Shown piece by piece: positions 49,520 to 60,656 of a DNA stretch of 64,000 bases. The position numbers and the translations under genes were made by a program. The notes beneath the pieces are model-generated. The model had not been told where the DNA came from. It searched no databases and worked only from the letters and a program-made list of their open reading frames with translations. The number at the start of each line of letters is the position of its first letter. The stretch's first letter is position 1. Origin of the DNA: Pholiota molesta (taxonomy: Eukaryota > Basidiomycota > Agaricomycetes > Agaricales > Strophariaceae); assembly GCA_014925825.1 (NCBI GenBank), contig JACGCK010000071.1, forward strand, positions 170,906-234,905. Direction: 5' to 3'.

Positions 49520-50668
49520 CGTAGGCCTGGACCGCTGCTACGGCCGCGCAAAAAGATAGAGAAGTCAACGACGAGTAGCATGTGAAGCCCTACAAACCCT
49601 GTTTAAGTACAGACTCTCAAGGGCCTAGGCGGTGCCATGGCACTAAGAACGTTCACGTCGCGAGCACATGCTGCTGTGCGAAGTGCTCTCTAATCTAACC
49701 AAGCGTTTTCGAGTTGGGTGCGAATGGTGTGGGGAGGTGTGTGAGCTGGTGTCATAGACCGCATGATGGAGGGGCTATAAAAAGAAAAGCCCGGGAGAAG
49801 CGTACGGCCACCTCTTTGTTGGTTGACAGCGCCAATCTTAAGGATAGACATGCCCAGGTGGTGGAGAATGATTACAGATTCAAGAAGGCGGTGTCAAGAT
49901 AGGATGGATGATGGGTTGAGTCAAGAAAGAAAGCTGAGTTGCAATGTCTGCGCACTGATGCTGTTTTGAGAACACGTGCTTTGGTTTCTCTTGGTACTAT
50001 GTAGTATGTAGAAAACGCCGCAGACAGAAACTGGAGAAAGAGGAAGAGCGCCTACCAACTATGTATCATTTATTATGAACGCAAAGAGTCCTCTTTTGTG
50101 TTCTTTTTCCTAAACCCAAAGCCTAAATTTAAATTTGGAGTATATAAATGGCAAAGGCACACCTGAACTTCTCTCGTCGACAATGAACTTCCAGGTGACA
50201 ATTAAAAAGCATCCGAGTCCTTCAACTGTGGCACGTTCGTCGCCCTGCGCAAGCGCCAGAGCGCAAATAGAGAGGACGCGCACTTGCTCTGCAGTTTAAC
50301 TGCAAACCGCCACTCTTATTCCGCAGGCTTGAGGCTTCCGTTGGGCTTCCGTCCCCGAAAATCGCTGACGAAGTTTCTCCGATGGCAGTCCAGCAACGTC
50401 AGCGAGAACGGAAGTCGGTGAATTTTCCGGCACGCTTCTTATCCCATAAACGACTTACACGTATCATATTTTTATTTGATTGCTCTTTATTGGCAGGTAC
50501 TCTTTATCAAAAAGATGACCTACTTGCCTAAGCCGACATTGCCTCAATCACTATCTCCACCCGGCCTGCTGCACACACACGTCGTCACCCTCAGATACTA
50601 GGACGAAAACATCCAACTACTGAGGGGCTATAAGCATGGAGACAAACAATCATAGCAGTCTGTCAAAC
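49520..50668. other. Intergenic, upstream of the nuclease gene
   Basis: 1.1 kb without an exon chain or repeat recognised. Confidence 0.4.
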
Positions 50669-51432
50669 TTACAACAGGTTCCTGAACTTGAATTTCTTTT
50701 TCTTAGGCGGCGCTTTTCCAGACAGATTTCGCAATCGTTCCGCTAGTGTGCCCCGTGTCTCGTTTGGTGGAGATTCAACGACGTCCCTAATAATACTCCA
50801 GGCAGAATCCTTTCCGTTGTTGTAGTCGAATCGCAGGCGAAGAATATTTTGGGAATCTTGGCGTTCCAAGGAATCTATCAATTGTTGTTCCTTCAATTCG
50901 CCTTCTGTTTTAGAACGCAAAGACCAATGGGTGGTAACGAGCGAAACACCAGGAAGAGCAAGGATCTTCCGAATCCCTATCCCCCCCATTTCGTTCCTCA
51001 ATTTTAGGTTTTGAATATTCTGCATACAAAGAATACCGGCCACTCTGGTACCTGGTCTGCACGCACACACCAAATAACCTTGTGAGATAAAGGAAGAAAG
51101 AGAGGCATTTCAGAACTCTACCCACTCCTTCTGTAGCCACTCTGCGATCTCCCTTAATATATCGGTATCAGGCCGTAAATCCGATGCATCGAGGCCTGGT
51201 GTATCAACCAGTTCGACATGTGTTGTACTGCCGCTGCCGGGGATGGGATTCTCCACTTTAAAGGGTCGCACGCACTTCGTGCACGAAGTCACATCTCCCT
51301 CGGCGCCAACAGTTGGCGAAGGATCGAGGTTAGGCTTCCCGGCGACAGAGATGAACTGGATGAAGGGTCATCATCATAAGCATCGTCGTCTAATCGATCG
51401 TCTGACATTACTCTTTCCACCGCCAGTTTCAC
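50669..51432 (-). CDS. P-loop GTPase (AIG1/G-domain superfamily), 5' end unresolved
   Basis: Agaricomycetes carry many single-domain GTPases of this type with unknown function. The minus-strand P-loop exon reads GETGGGKSN. A 51-nt intron (51356-51406) joins it to FISVAGKPNLDPSPTVGAEG, then CTKCVRPFKVENPIPGSG and the G3 motif HVELVDTPGLDASDLRPDTD. A further intron near 51065-51115 leads to TRVAGILCMQNIQN. Then come VSLVTTHWS (G4-like) and the C-terminal helices to APPKKKKFKFRNLL. The first exon before the P-loop could not be identified, so the start is open. A related P-loop fragment lies upstream at 52045-52090. Confidence 0.7.
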
Positions 51433-52044
51433 CTAACAATCTAATGGAAAACGTTATCAATCAAGCGTTGAGTCATTTCGCAAAATAATCGGACATAATG
51501 ATGGGTAATGGAATTTCAGAGGTTTGTTCTCTGACTGACTGCTTCATACTGCGAAAAGAGAAGATCGAGAAAGGAAAAATGAGATACGAGTGATTGTCAA
51601 AAGTTCGAACTTACATACCTTTCTACCTGCAGATTCCCACGTCCATTTGTCCTTGGTTTTGACATCCCTCGGCGAGAGGATATGTTTGCAGAGGCTCGAG
51701 GATTTGGAGTCTCGACTGATATAGGAGCTTATTAGAATTTCTGACGGCAGTTTGTCTTATGTTTTATTAAGACTAACACCTGCAGGAAGCGTGTCTGCAG
51801 CCTGTTGGCATGTCATGTTGCACTATGCACGGTGAGATACCATGAGGCATGAGTAATTTAGCCTTTGCCGTTGAAGACCATTTACGGTGATGGTAAGTAA
51901 TATTGATGCCTCAAGCCCAAGGTAAGTATTGTCAGAACTTTGAACATGCCGAAGTTTGATCGACATTATAGTGTTATTTTGACGAGAGCGGTCAGCGGTA
52001 CCGGTCCAACTGCGTCATTCATATAGCTTGAATAATCGGTCGTC

Positions 52045-52090
52045 TTGCTTGACTCTTTCCACAGCCAGCCTCCCCGAACAATCTACCGCA
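52045..52090 (-). pseudogene. Remnant P-loop exon related to the neighbouring GTPase
   Basis: On the minus strand GTAGATTGTTCGGGGAGGCT and onward encodes GEAGCGKSQ and aligns base for base with the start of the P-loop exon at 51432 (TTAGATTGTTAGGTGAAACT). The following frame is stopped. Probably part of a decayed tandem duplicate. Confidence 0.5.
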
Positions 52091-52257
52091 TCGACAAATC
52101 GTGAGTGTGCGAGCATCAAAATAGACAGCACCTTGCTTCGTCGATGGGTATTTACTACTGCGCAGTCCATTACTAAAAATAAGAGCGGTCCATGGCATAA
52201 TTATACGGATTAAGGCGACCTACAGTGCCCAGCGGAAAGAAATTCTGGGCGAAAGAC

Positions 52258-53960
52258 TTAGTTCAGCGGAATGTCCACCGTATCGCCTACATCGTCATCC
52301 ACCGAGTCGTTCAATGACACTTGGCTCATTGAGTTTTCTTTCTCCATAGGCGGAGGCGCTGGGACCTCGATGTTCGACGGCGTGACAACCGCAGCCCGCC
52401 CTTGCTCCTCTTGCGCAACATCATCGGCAGGCGGCGACGCGGACTTCTTGGCACTCTCCGCGAGCACGCTCGACGGCGTGACAGGCGACGTCGGCGGGAA
52501 CTTGAACTCCTTGTTCATCGACCCATTGCGGCTCTTCCGCTTCTCCGACCTCAAGCTCGCCGCCCGCTCCAGATGCACGGACTGCGTGTCCGGGTCCGTC
52601 TCGTCGCGCTCCTCCACCGTCGGCTCCGGCTGGCGCACGCCCGCCGACGGCGGCTGGTTGACGAACGCGCTGCTGGGCGGCGTGCCCGGGGCGCGCGACG
52701 GCGGCGGCAGCGACGCGCGCACGCGGTTCGCCGGCGCGCTCTGGGGCAGCGCCGGGTGCGACATGGACTGCGGCCGGTTGCTGAAGTTGGCGCTCACCGG
52801 CGTCGTGGCGCTCGCGCCGAGGTAGAACGACGCGATGGGCACCATGCGCTGCTCCGCGTGGCACGCGAGGATCCAGTGCGGCTGCACGACGGGGATGCTG
52901 AGCTGCAGCGCGCGCTGGTACGTCACGCCCGGGGCGCTCGCGTTCCCGCCCGCGGCGGGCGTCGTGCACACGAAGTGCGAGGTGTCGATCTGAATTGTGT
53001 CGCTCCACTTGGCGCCCATCTCGCGCAGCGCGAGCTTCGCGTTCTCGAGCAGGACCGCGTCCTGCACGTTGCCGAAGCACACGGACACGCCAGAGGTGTC
53101 CGCCATGGTGTGCGTGCGCACGCGGAGGACATTGGACGGGAAGGTGCCCGCGGTCGTGCGCAGGACGAGCTGGAAGGAGTATTCGGTGTTGATGTCCATG
53201 CCGGAGTGTTTTGTGGAGGTGTTGGTGAGGGGCGAGGGCACCGCGGAGAGGCGCTCGCCGTTCCGGTAGATGTCGAGAGAACGTAGCTTGGCGGTGGCCA
53301 GTTTGATGGGGGGCCATTCGAGGGTGACGGAGGTTTGAGTGATGTTGCGGACCTACGGGATGTGAGAGAAGAACCGTTTGAGAAACTTGCGACGTACAGA
53401 TAGCTTTGGTGGTTCGGGAGACGTTTTTCCAAACTCGGTCAGGATATCCTCTTGCAGGGACCAAAACTCGGACTCCCGCTTCTGCTCCTCCACATGGTTC
53501 TGATGTACAGCAATGTTCACGATCGAGCCAGTCGTCGCTCCTGGTGGTAAGAGAATGGACGGAAATTCAATGAGGTGGGCGCGTTCGCCGAGCAGGATCT
53601 AGTAAGAATTCAGTCTCTGAGAGTGTTGAAAGGAATATGTAGGCCGGTGACCATCCCTCTAAGAGGACGTCGACTGCGAAGAACCCTTGCGAAAGTTCTT
53701 CGACCGTCCCCGGGCCTCCTTAAGACGGCTCTTCGGTTCTTCGACCGTCCCCCCTTACGGGTCCTGCACAGTCGACATCCTCTTAGAGGGACGGTCACCG
53801 GCCTAAGGGATATGGAGGGTAGCACTTACAGCCATTCCCGCATCTAATAGTATCCCATATCAGAGCATTAGCTCTTGCGACAGGGCCAAGGAGGAGCCAG
53901 ACACGCACCGAGCTTTCCCACCGTAAAAGTGAAGCTCTCTTGAGATTTCGTCAAGGACAT
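52258..53960 (-). CDS. CHS5: Exomer scaffold CHS5 (FN3-BRCT protein)
   Basis: CHS5 with its ChAPs forms exomer at the trans-Golgi, needed for export of chitin synthase in yeast. Exons 53909-53960, 53830-53843 (14 nt), 53398-53598 and 52258-53352 give 453 aa in agreeing phases. Starts MSLTKSQESFTFTVGKLDAG, the dimerisation strand; then an FN3 domain (VRNITQTSVTLEWPPIKLAT, SFQLVLRTTAGTFPSNVLRV). The BRCT domain is VCFGNVQDAVLLENAKLALR, WSDTIQIDTSHFVCTTPAAG, LQLSIPVVQPHWILACH. A Ser/Pro-rich tail ends DDDVGDTVDIPLN. Intron 2 (53599-53829) holds a small inverted-repeat element. Frame intact. Confidence 0.9.
53640..53805. mobile_element. MITE-like element with about 35-bp terminal inverted repeats inside CHS5 intron 2
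   Basis: GGCCGGTGACC...GTCGACTG at 53642 onwards is repeated inverted at 53769-53803 with two mismatches. Both ends are flanked by TA. The internal part carries GTTCTTCGACCGTCCCC twice. The intron would be about 67 nt without it, a normal size here. TA target duplication points to a Tc1/mariner-type driver; no transposase is present. Confidence 0.75.
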
Positions 53961-54099
53961 GAGAGGCGATGAGGGCGAGATGAATGGGTATACGGTCGTC
54001 GTTCAGGTGAATCAAGCCGCGTCAAGCAAGCCTTCCGCTGCGCCGCTGCGCCCAAGAATATATTCTCACGGTCAGCTACCTATGTAACGTTTGGAGATC

Positions 54100-54430
54100 T
54101 TGGGAGAATCACGAGAGAATCATCAAGGATTATATAGTTATAAGGCAGGAAAAGGTTATGAAATTCATCTACAAGGCTTATTCATGCTTTCAAGCACTTG
54201 TATTGTCGAAATTCCTCACGTTGGATTCTAGCTCAACGACGCCTTGTGACCAATTTTGAACCAATTCTAATGAATTCTATTGAGCACTTATATTGCAAAC
54301 ACTGGAATTATTCTGAACATTCCCAGCAGCGCTTTCTTCCGATGCTGTTACTACACTTGTGACCATTGTATGGAATTCTGTTGGAATTCTGGTCTTACTT
54401 ATGGGATTCCTTGACCTAGTGTAGAGGCGA
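54100..54430. repeat. Distant copy D of the interspersed repeat
   Basis: Shares the order GATTCTAGCTCAAC, AATTCTATTG, ACATTG/CCATTGTATGG, TTACTTATGGGATTCCTT and CTAGTGTAGAGG with copies A-C but is clearly more diverged. Confidence 0.55.
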
Positions 54431-54833
54431 TTGATGGGTACTTAGGTGCTCAATCCTCCCTATTCCTTGTTCTTTACGCCATACCGGTTCGGAAGCTTAA
54501 TATTCCATGGAATCTATTCTACATTTCTCAAACTGTCGAAAATGTCTTTGACCGGAACCGTAACAAATTCAAGATTTGCGCGCTCATTCCCCAAATTCAC
54601 ATGCAGTCGAGACGCACTCAAAAGAATCATTGATGAAGGTAAGAGAGAACAAATTTTGTGCGCCATGTAGTAGAGCTAGATTAAACCTGGACACTAGCAA
54701 TTTTATCTCCGCCAGCGCCTCAAGGTCTCAATTTAGATACCTACTAGGTACTGCCTCGATTGAGCAGAGAATGAGAGAATGGGTTTGGAATGGGTGCTTG
54801 CAGTACCGCAAAGTTGAAACTGAGTTTATCGAA

Positions 54834-54860
54834 TTTTTTTTTTTTTTTTTTTTTTTTTTT
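54834..54860 (-). repeat. Poly(A) tail of the minus-strand LINE (27 T on the plus strand)
   Basis: A pure T run of 27 immediately beyond the 3' end of the LINE ORF read on the minus strand, as expected for target-primed reverse transcription. Confidence 0.7.
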
Positions 54861-55622
54861 GGTTAAGTGTCTCGTGAATGGCAGCTGACCCGGTCAAGCC
54901 CCATCCATGCACTGTAGTTGGACAATTTCCCTCTGTATTAAATATAGAACCCTGGAGGAATGTTTTATACACGCCATTTCAGCAGTGTGGGATTCCAAGG
55001 TACACTGAGCTGCCCCCCCCAACTTTGCAACTCAAACCTGCCTTACGGCCGGCATACCTCGATACCCACTAAACCCCCAGCCTGACGGACCCAGTTGTCC
55101 ATCAGGTTTTCTTCATTATGCAGAATACCGCTCCATGTCTTTAGGACTGTGGATTCCTTTACCGATTTTGGACCATATTTTGTTTTATTTGTGTAGATTA
55201 TATCTCTTTTCAGCCTTGTGTTGATGACCACTAGCCATTTATTTCTGATTTCTTGATCAGTATGGTAGTCTTCAACTATGCCATTCCGTGTTATGACCCT
55301 TTCACATCTGATTTTCCATATAAAATGAGCACTTTCTGAGATGAGGATGGTGAGTAGCCTGTTTTTTCCTTCGTCGGGTATTAGTTTTTGTTTGGGGTCC
55401 TCATTATATGAGGGAACTCTTTTGAAGTTCGGCATTGCACACCCTAATATTGTACCAAAGTTGATAGTTGGCCATGTTTCATGTTTCATGGACCAGAGGG
55501 ATTCTGCTAGTCCCCATATTCTTGGGATTGCAATTGAGTCTTGACATTCTAAAAGAATATGCTCCATTGTTTCTTCCATTCCACATAGACCACAATTTCC
55601 TCTATGTTCGAAGTTGGGTATA
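54861..55622 (-). mobile_element. LINE 3' end: post-RNase H zinc-knuckle part of ORF2 and 3' UTR
   Basis: Minus-strand coding (stop near 55043) with CGLCGMEETMEHILLEC, the CxxC...HxxxxC knuckle of the reverse-transcriptase zinc-binding (zf-RVT) region of fungal non-LTR elements. Helical segments follow (LTILISESAHFIWKIRCERV, RNKWLVVINTRLKRDI). The coding sequence continues upstream at 60657 after removal of the LTR element and one copy of its GTATA duplication. Confidence 0.75.
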
Positions 55623-56027
55623 TGTGAGGACTGGACACTTAGGTACTTGTACAGAGGACTGTAGATCACATGATAGTCACATGTTACCATGTAGATACAG
55701 CCATCCAGCTGTATTAGATAATCAGATTTACCTTTAACCTTTACTTGAAGGACGAATCCACACACTGCCGGTATGACCAGATAGTCTACTCCCTACCATG
55801 GGTCATATGGGGGCACAGGCGAGCCTTACCACGCAGATCTCCCTGGCTGAGCATCCATCCCTGCTTGCCTGGTCAACGGCTCACATTGCCCTGGATAGGG
55901 TCACATTCCTCCTGAGTAGGATTACAACTCTCCCTCTCCCTGGATCTCCATCCAGCCCTCTCTCCAGGTCTCCTCCAGCCTTCCCTGAAGTCCCCTCGAA
56001 TGCCAGATGCAGACCACAGGCATCACA
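55623..56027 (+). repeat. 5' LTR of the complete element
   Basis: 405 bp, starts TGTGAGGACTGG, ends GGCATCACA; the TGTGA/TCACA ends are inverted. Identical in structure to 60252-60656 and 61061-61466. Confidence 0.9.
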
Positions 56028-56028
56028 A

Positions 56029-56046
56029 TGGTGGGGGCACCGCGGA
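56029..56046 (+). promoter_or_regulatory. Putative primer-binding site
   Basis: TGGTGGGGGCACCGCGGA begins two bases after the 5' LTR. Its complement ends in CCA, as a tRNA 3' end does. The tRNA isotype is not identified. Confidence 0.6.
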
Positions 56047-56080
56047 CTTCTCTCCAAGAAGGTTTCAAGATGACCTGGCA

Positions 56081-56384
56081 CTCCTTTCCTTCTCCCCTCA
56101 GAAATCAGTTGGGTTTGACTTGGTGCCAGGTGGCATTCTGAGTCCCTACTCCTTTCTGAGGTTCCTCCTGACCCACAGTTGGGTTGACATTGGTGCCAGC
56201 TGGCATACTAAGTCCCTACTTCTGGGTTGGCTCTCCTTTCCTTCTCCCCTCAGAAATCAGTTGGGTTTGACTTGGTGCCAGGTGGCATTCTGAGTCCCTA
56301 CTCCTTTCTGAGGTTCCTCCTGACCCACAGTTGGGTTGACATTGGTGCCAGCTGGCATACTAAGTCCCTACTTCTGGGTTGGTT
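56081..56384 (+). repeat. Two-copy 152-bp tandem repeat (itself two halves of about 76 bp)
   Basis: Unit beginning CTCCTTTCCTTCTCCCCTCA occurs at 56081 and 56233. Within each unit CAGTTGGGTTTGACTTGGTG and CAGTTGGGTTGACATTGGTG are diverged halves. The same array lies in the second element at 61520-61823. Confidence 0.85.
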
Positions 56385-56539
56385 CTCCTTTTCCCTTTAT
56401 GCTCTCCCTTCTCCTTTTTGCTATGCCCTTCACCCCCTTTCCACCTTCCCTCTGGTCCTAGGAATGCTCCTCAGCCAAGGAGTTCCTCTGGAATTGGACT
56501 TATGATGATTTGGAGGGAAGATGATGATTCTGGTTGGAT

Positions 56540-59460
56540 TGATGGCCCCATATCTCCCCAACCACTCCTTGGATCGACAAGCGGATTTTTGCGGCTTGTA
56601 GCCCTCGTCGAAGCGATATCGAACGCGCTCTTGATGGCCCCAAACGACCCACCTTTGGGTGAGAAACAGATGCTGAGACATTTCGATGTCCTGAGACGAA
56701 ATCGATTCGTTCTCGCCTTCCAGACCTCGGTCAATTACGATCTCTTCGGATTCGAGCTCTCCTCATCCGTCCGGTTCTTTCAAACCCAAGATCGTTGGAT
56801 TCCGAGCACAGGAAGTCTCCGAAATCTCTGCATGTTCTCATGCTCCTCTGTTTCTGGTCTAAGAACAGAGATGCATCTGTTTCTCCCCAACTGCTCCATG
56901 GATCGTTAAGCGGCTTTTTGCCCCTTGTAGCCCTCGTCAAATCGATATCAAACGCGCCCACGATGGCCCCAAACGACCCACCTTTGGGTGAGAAACAGAT
57001 GCTGAGACATTTCGATGTCCTGAGACGAAATCGATTCGTTCTCGCTTCCCAAACCTCGGACCATTAAGATCTCTTCGGATTCGAGTTCGTCTCATCCGTC
57101 CGGCTCTTTTGAGCCCAAGATCGTTGAATTCCGAGCACAGGAAGCTTCCGAAATCTCTGCATGTCCTCATGCCCCTCTGTTCATGGTCTCAGAACAGAGA
57201 TTCATCTGTTTCTCCCCAACCGCTCCATGGATCGTTAAGCGGTCTTTTGGGTCCTGTAGCCCCCAATAAATCGATATCGAACACGCCCTTGACGGCCCCA
57301 AACAGTCCACCTTTGGGTGAGAAACAGATGCTGAGACATTTCGATGTCCTGAGACGAAATCAATTCGTTCTCACCTTGCAGACCTCGGACAGCCAAGATC
57401 TTTTGGATTCGAGCTCGGCTCATCCGTCCGGTTCTTTCAAGCCCAAGATCGTTGAATTCCAAGCACAGAAAGGTTCCGAAATCTCTGCATGTCCTCATGC
57501 TCCTCTGTTCTTGTTCTAAGAACAGAGATGCATCTGTTTCTCCCCAGCCGTTCCATGGATTGCCAAGCGGTTTTTTGCGGCTTGTGGGCCTTGTCAAGTT
57601 GATATCGAATGCGCCTTCAATCGCCCCGAACGTTCCACATTTGAGTGAGAAGCGGATGATGAGACATTTCGATGTCTTGAGACGAAATCGATTCGTTCTC
57701 GCCTCCCAGACCTCGGATATTTAAGGTCTCTTCGGATTCGAGCTCAGCTCATCCGTCCGGTTCTGGCGAGCCCAAGATCATCGAATTCGGAGCATACAAC
57801 GTCTCCGAGATCTCCGATGTCCTCCTGCCCTTCTGTTCCTACTTTGAGGACAGAGATTCATCCGCTTCTCCTCAACAAGTCCACGGATCGTCAAGCGGTT
57901 TTTTGCGCTCAGTCGCGCCTGTCCAGGCGTTTCCAACGAGCCCCTGTGCGTGTCTAACAAGTGATTTCCAAGCGAGATATGGCCTTTGAGACATTTTGGT
58001 CTCCTAATGTGAAACCAAATTCGTTCTCATGAACAGCTGCCCGTATCTGGATGATCTCTTCGGATTCGAGCTCGTCTCATCCATCCGGTTCTATCGAGCC
58101 CAAGATCATCCCATTCCGAGCAGAACAAGCCTCCGAAATATCGGCATGTCCTCATGCTCCTCCTTTGCTCCTGTTATGAGCAAAGTCTGGCCATATCTCC
58201 GCAGCCGGTTCGTCTATCGTTACGAAACTTTTTGCGCTGGAAAGCCCTTGTTTTCCTCGTTCGAAAACGCCTTTGAACGTCCCAAACCGTTGTGCATCGC
58301 CCGAGCTATGACTTTACAGTCATCTCAGCCTCCTGAAGAGACATCAATTTCGTTCTCCGCACCCAGCGCTCCTAGCTCTCCAAACTCTTTTGATTTGAGC
58401 TCGCCTACCACGTCCGGTTCTAACGAGTACAAGAACGTCCAATTCTATGCAGTAGATCATTCTGGGGGGCCCATTACCTCTTCCTCCCCTATGATCAGTT
58501 CCTAGAACACATATTGGACTATAACTCAGGAACCGGACCTGCGATTGTCTCGCGATTTTTTGCGCTGTGCTGGGCTACGCAGGGCGCATCTTTTAAGCCC
58601 CTGCTTGAACGAATCCATGGAGTTCTCAATGAGGAGTGCACTTTTGCCTGTTTGGACCTTTGGTCTGTAATTTCGTTCGCTTTTGGCTCCCATTGCCTCT
58701 AGCCCTATTCTGCTTCAGGATTCGACTTCTCCTTGTTTGTCCGGTTCTAACGACACCCAGAATTCCCTGTTTTGACCAGTGGAACACTCTGGGGGGCCCA
58801 TCTTCCTCCTTTCCCTCTATTTCTATCACTAGAGCGAAGATTTGGCTGTCTCTCAAGAACCAGACCTCCGATCCCTTAGCAAATTTTTGCAGCTTGTTAG
58901 GCTACGCAGGCCGCTTTGAATAAGCCCTTGCGCAGGCCAAACGAACGAAATTCGAGCGAACTAGACCACATGTCTCATTTCAGTGCTCTAATCTGAGACG
59001 AAGTTCGCTCTTGGCAACCATGGCAGGTTCCCTTCTGGAGGCTTCGGATTTGTATTCGCCTCGACTCTCCGGTTCTATCGAGCTCAAGAACATGACGATT
59101 TATTCAGTGGAATATTCCGGGACATCATCCACTCCTCATCATTCCTTCCCACTTCATCATCAGGAAAGATTGGCACATATCTTCGGAACAAAGCTTTCGA
59201 TTCTCACGCGGTTTTTTTGGGCCTTGTAACGTTTGCGAAGACGCAACATTCAAGCCCTTACTCGCATGGAATGATGCATTTTCGAATTTACCATCCTCTT
59301 TCCTCCTCTTCCTACCCTTCAATGAAGATTGACCTATATCTCCAGAACGGCTGCTCCGTTTTCCACGCAAATTTTTTGGCTCTGTTACGATTGCGAAGAC
59401 GCATCTTTCAAGCCCTTATATGCGCAAAACGACGAAGTTTCGAAAGTGCTAGGCTTTCCT
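56540..59460 (+). repeat. Decaying tandem array, period about 328 bp
   Basis: The core GAGAAACAGATGCTGAGACA starts at 56661, 56990 and 57319, with a variant at 57647, spaced 329, 329 and 328 bp. Further units (aligned at about 57988, 58315, 58640, 58960 and beyond) are progressively diverged. The period is not a multiple of three, so the array does not encode a repeated protein. Each core contains GACAT-TTCG-ATGTC and, nearby, ACGAA...TTCGT. Confidence 0.8.
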
Positions 59461-60238
59461 TCCCTCCTGCTGAGCTCATTCAGCATATCCTGACCAGTGG
59501 GCCTCTTTTCCTTTCCATTTTTATGCCTTCTCTTTGCTTTTTTCCACCTGCCAGAGTCCACTCTGTCCTTTCCTTCTTTCTTTCCACTCTGTGGCATTGG
59601 ATTTTTCTTTTCCTCTTTTTCTTCCTTGGTACTTCTTTAGCTGCCCAGTCCTAGACATGCCTCATCCTATGACCACTGTCTGGCCTGCACACCGAAAAAA
59701 GTGGGGGGCAGGGGTAGGGGGTAGGACCATGGGTCCTGAGGAGGCCTAGCCTCCTCCTATTACCCTATCTATCCCTATGTCTGGGATCAGGCTATGATCC
59801 CTTGGAGGAGCTGCCTTATGGCTATGCCCCTAGCTCCTCTAGGATGCTGGATTGGCTGACCCTCCTATATGGAGCAGGAAAGCTATCCTCTGCATCCTCT
59901 CAGATCCTTCTAGATCTGTAGAGCTAGTCTAGAGCTTTGCTCTGGCTCTTAGAGGATGCCTTAGGATTGGTTGACTCTCCTATCTGGAGTTAGGAAGCCA
60001 TCCTCTATTCCCTCTTTGATCTCTTGTAGATCTACCTTGGAAGGCTAGAGAATTTGGGAACCAAATTTTTTCTCTTTGCTTATTTTGTTTTATTTTTGCT
60101 CATTCTTCCCAAATTTTTACTTTATATATTCTTTTGGCCTAGTTTGGGGGGCCATTGTGATTCTTTTTTCTCTTTATTTTTACCCATATGTTTTATGCTT
60201 GTTTTCCATTTTCACTTAGAAGTACATGCCCTCTGGAC

Positions 60239-60248
60239 AAGTGGGGGG
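60239..60248 (+). promoter_or_regulatory. Putative polypurine tract before the 3' LTR
   Basis: AAGTGGGGGG directly before CTC and the 3' LTR start at 60252; similar GGGGGG tracts occur elsewhere inside the element. Confidence 0.45.
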
Positions 60249-60251
60249 CTC

Positions 60252-60656
60252 TGTGAGGACTGGACACTTAGGTACTTGTACAGAGGACTGTAGATCACAT
60301 GATAGTCACATGTTACCATGTAGATACAGCCATCCAGCTGTATTAGATAATCAGATTTACCTTTAACCTTTACTTGAAGGACGAATCCACACACTGCCGG
60401 TATGACCAGATAGTCTACTCCCTACCATGGGTCATATGGGGGCACAGGCGAGCCTTACCACGCAGATCTCCCTGGCTGAGCATCCATCCCTGCTTGCCTG
60501 GTCAACGGCTCACATTGCCCTGGATAGGGTCACATTCCTCCTGAGTAGGATTACAACTCTCCCTCTCCCTGGATCTCCATCCAGCCCTCTCTCCAGGTCT
60601 CCTTCAGCCTTCCCTGAAGTCCCCTCGAATGCCAGATGCAGACCACAGGCATCACA
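60252..60656 (+). repeat. 3' LTR of the complete element
   Basis: 405 bp, one C/T difference from the 5' LTR near 60602; followed by GTATA. Confidence 0.9.

Larger units (their letters stand above)
55623..60656 (+). mobile_element. Complete non-autonomous LTR retrotransposon (LARD-like)
   Basis: Two 405-bp LTRs (TGTGA...TCACA) bound a 5034-bp element flanked by GTATA at 55618-55622 and 60657-60661. The LTRs differ at about one position, so insertion is very recent. A TGG-starting primer-binding site follows the 5' LTR and a G-rich tract precedes the 3' LTR. The 4.2-kb interior has no frame above about 180 codons and no recognisable gag, protease, RT, RNase H or integrase. It is filled by about 152-bp and about 328-bp tandem repeats. 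It must be mobilised in trans. Confidence 0.88.

Noticed and set aside
56227..57724. Repeated short frames (MAPNDPPLGEKQML type) as a repeated protein
   Set aside because: The repeat period of 328-329 bp changes frame from unit to unit and stops occur in each; the array is non-coding.
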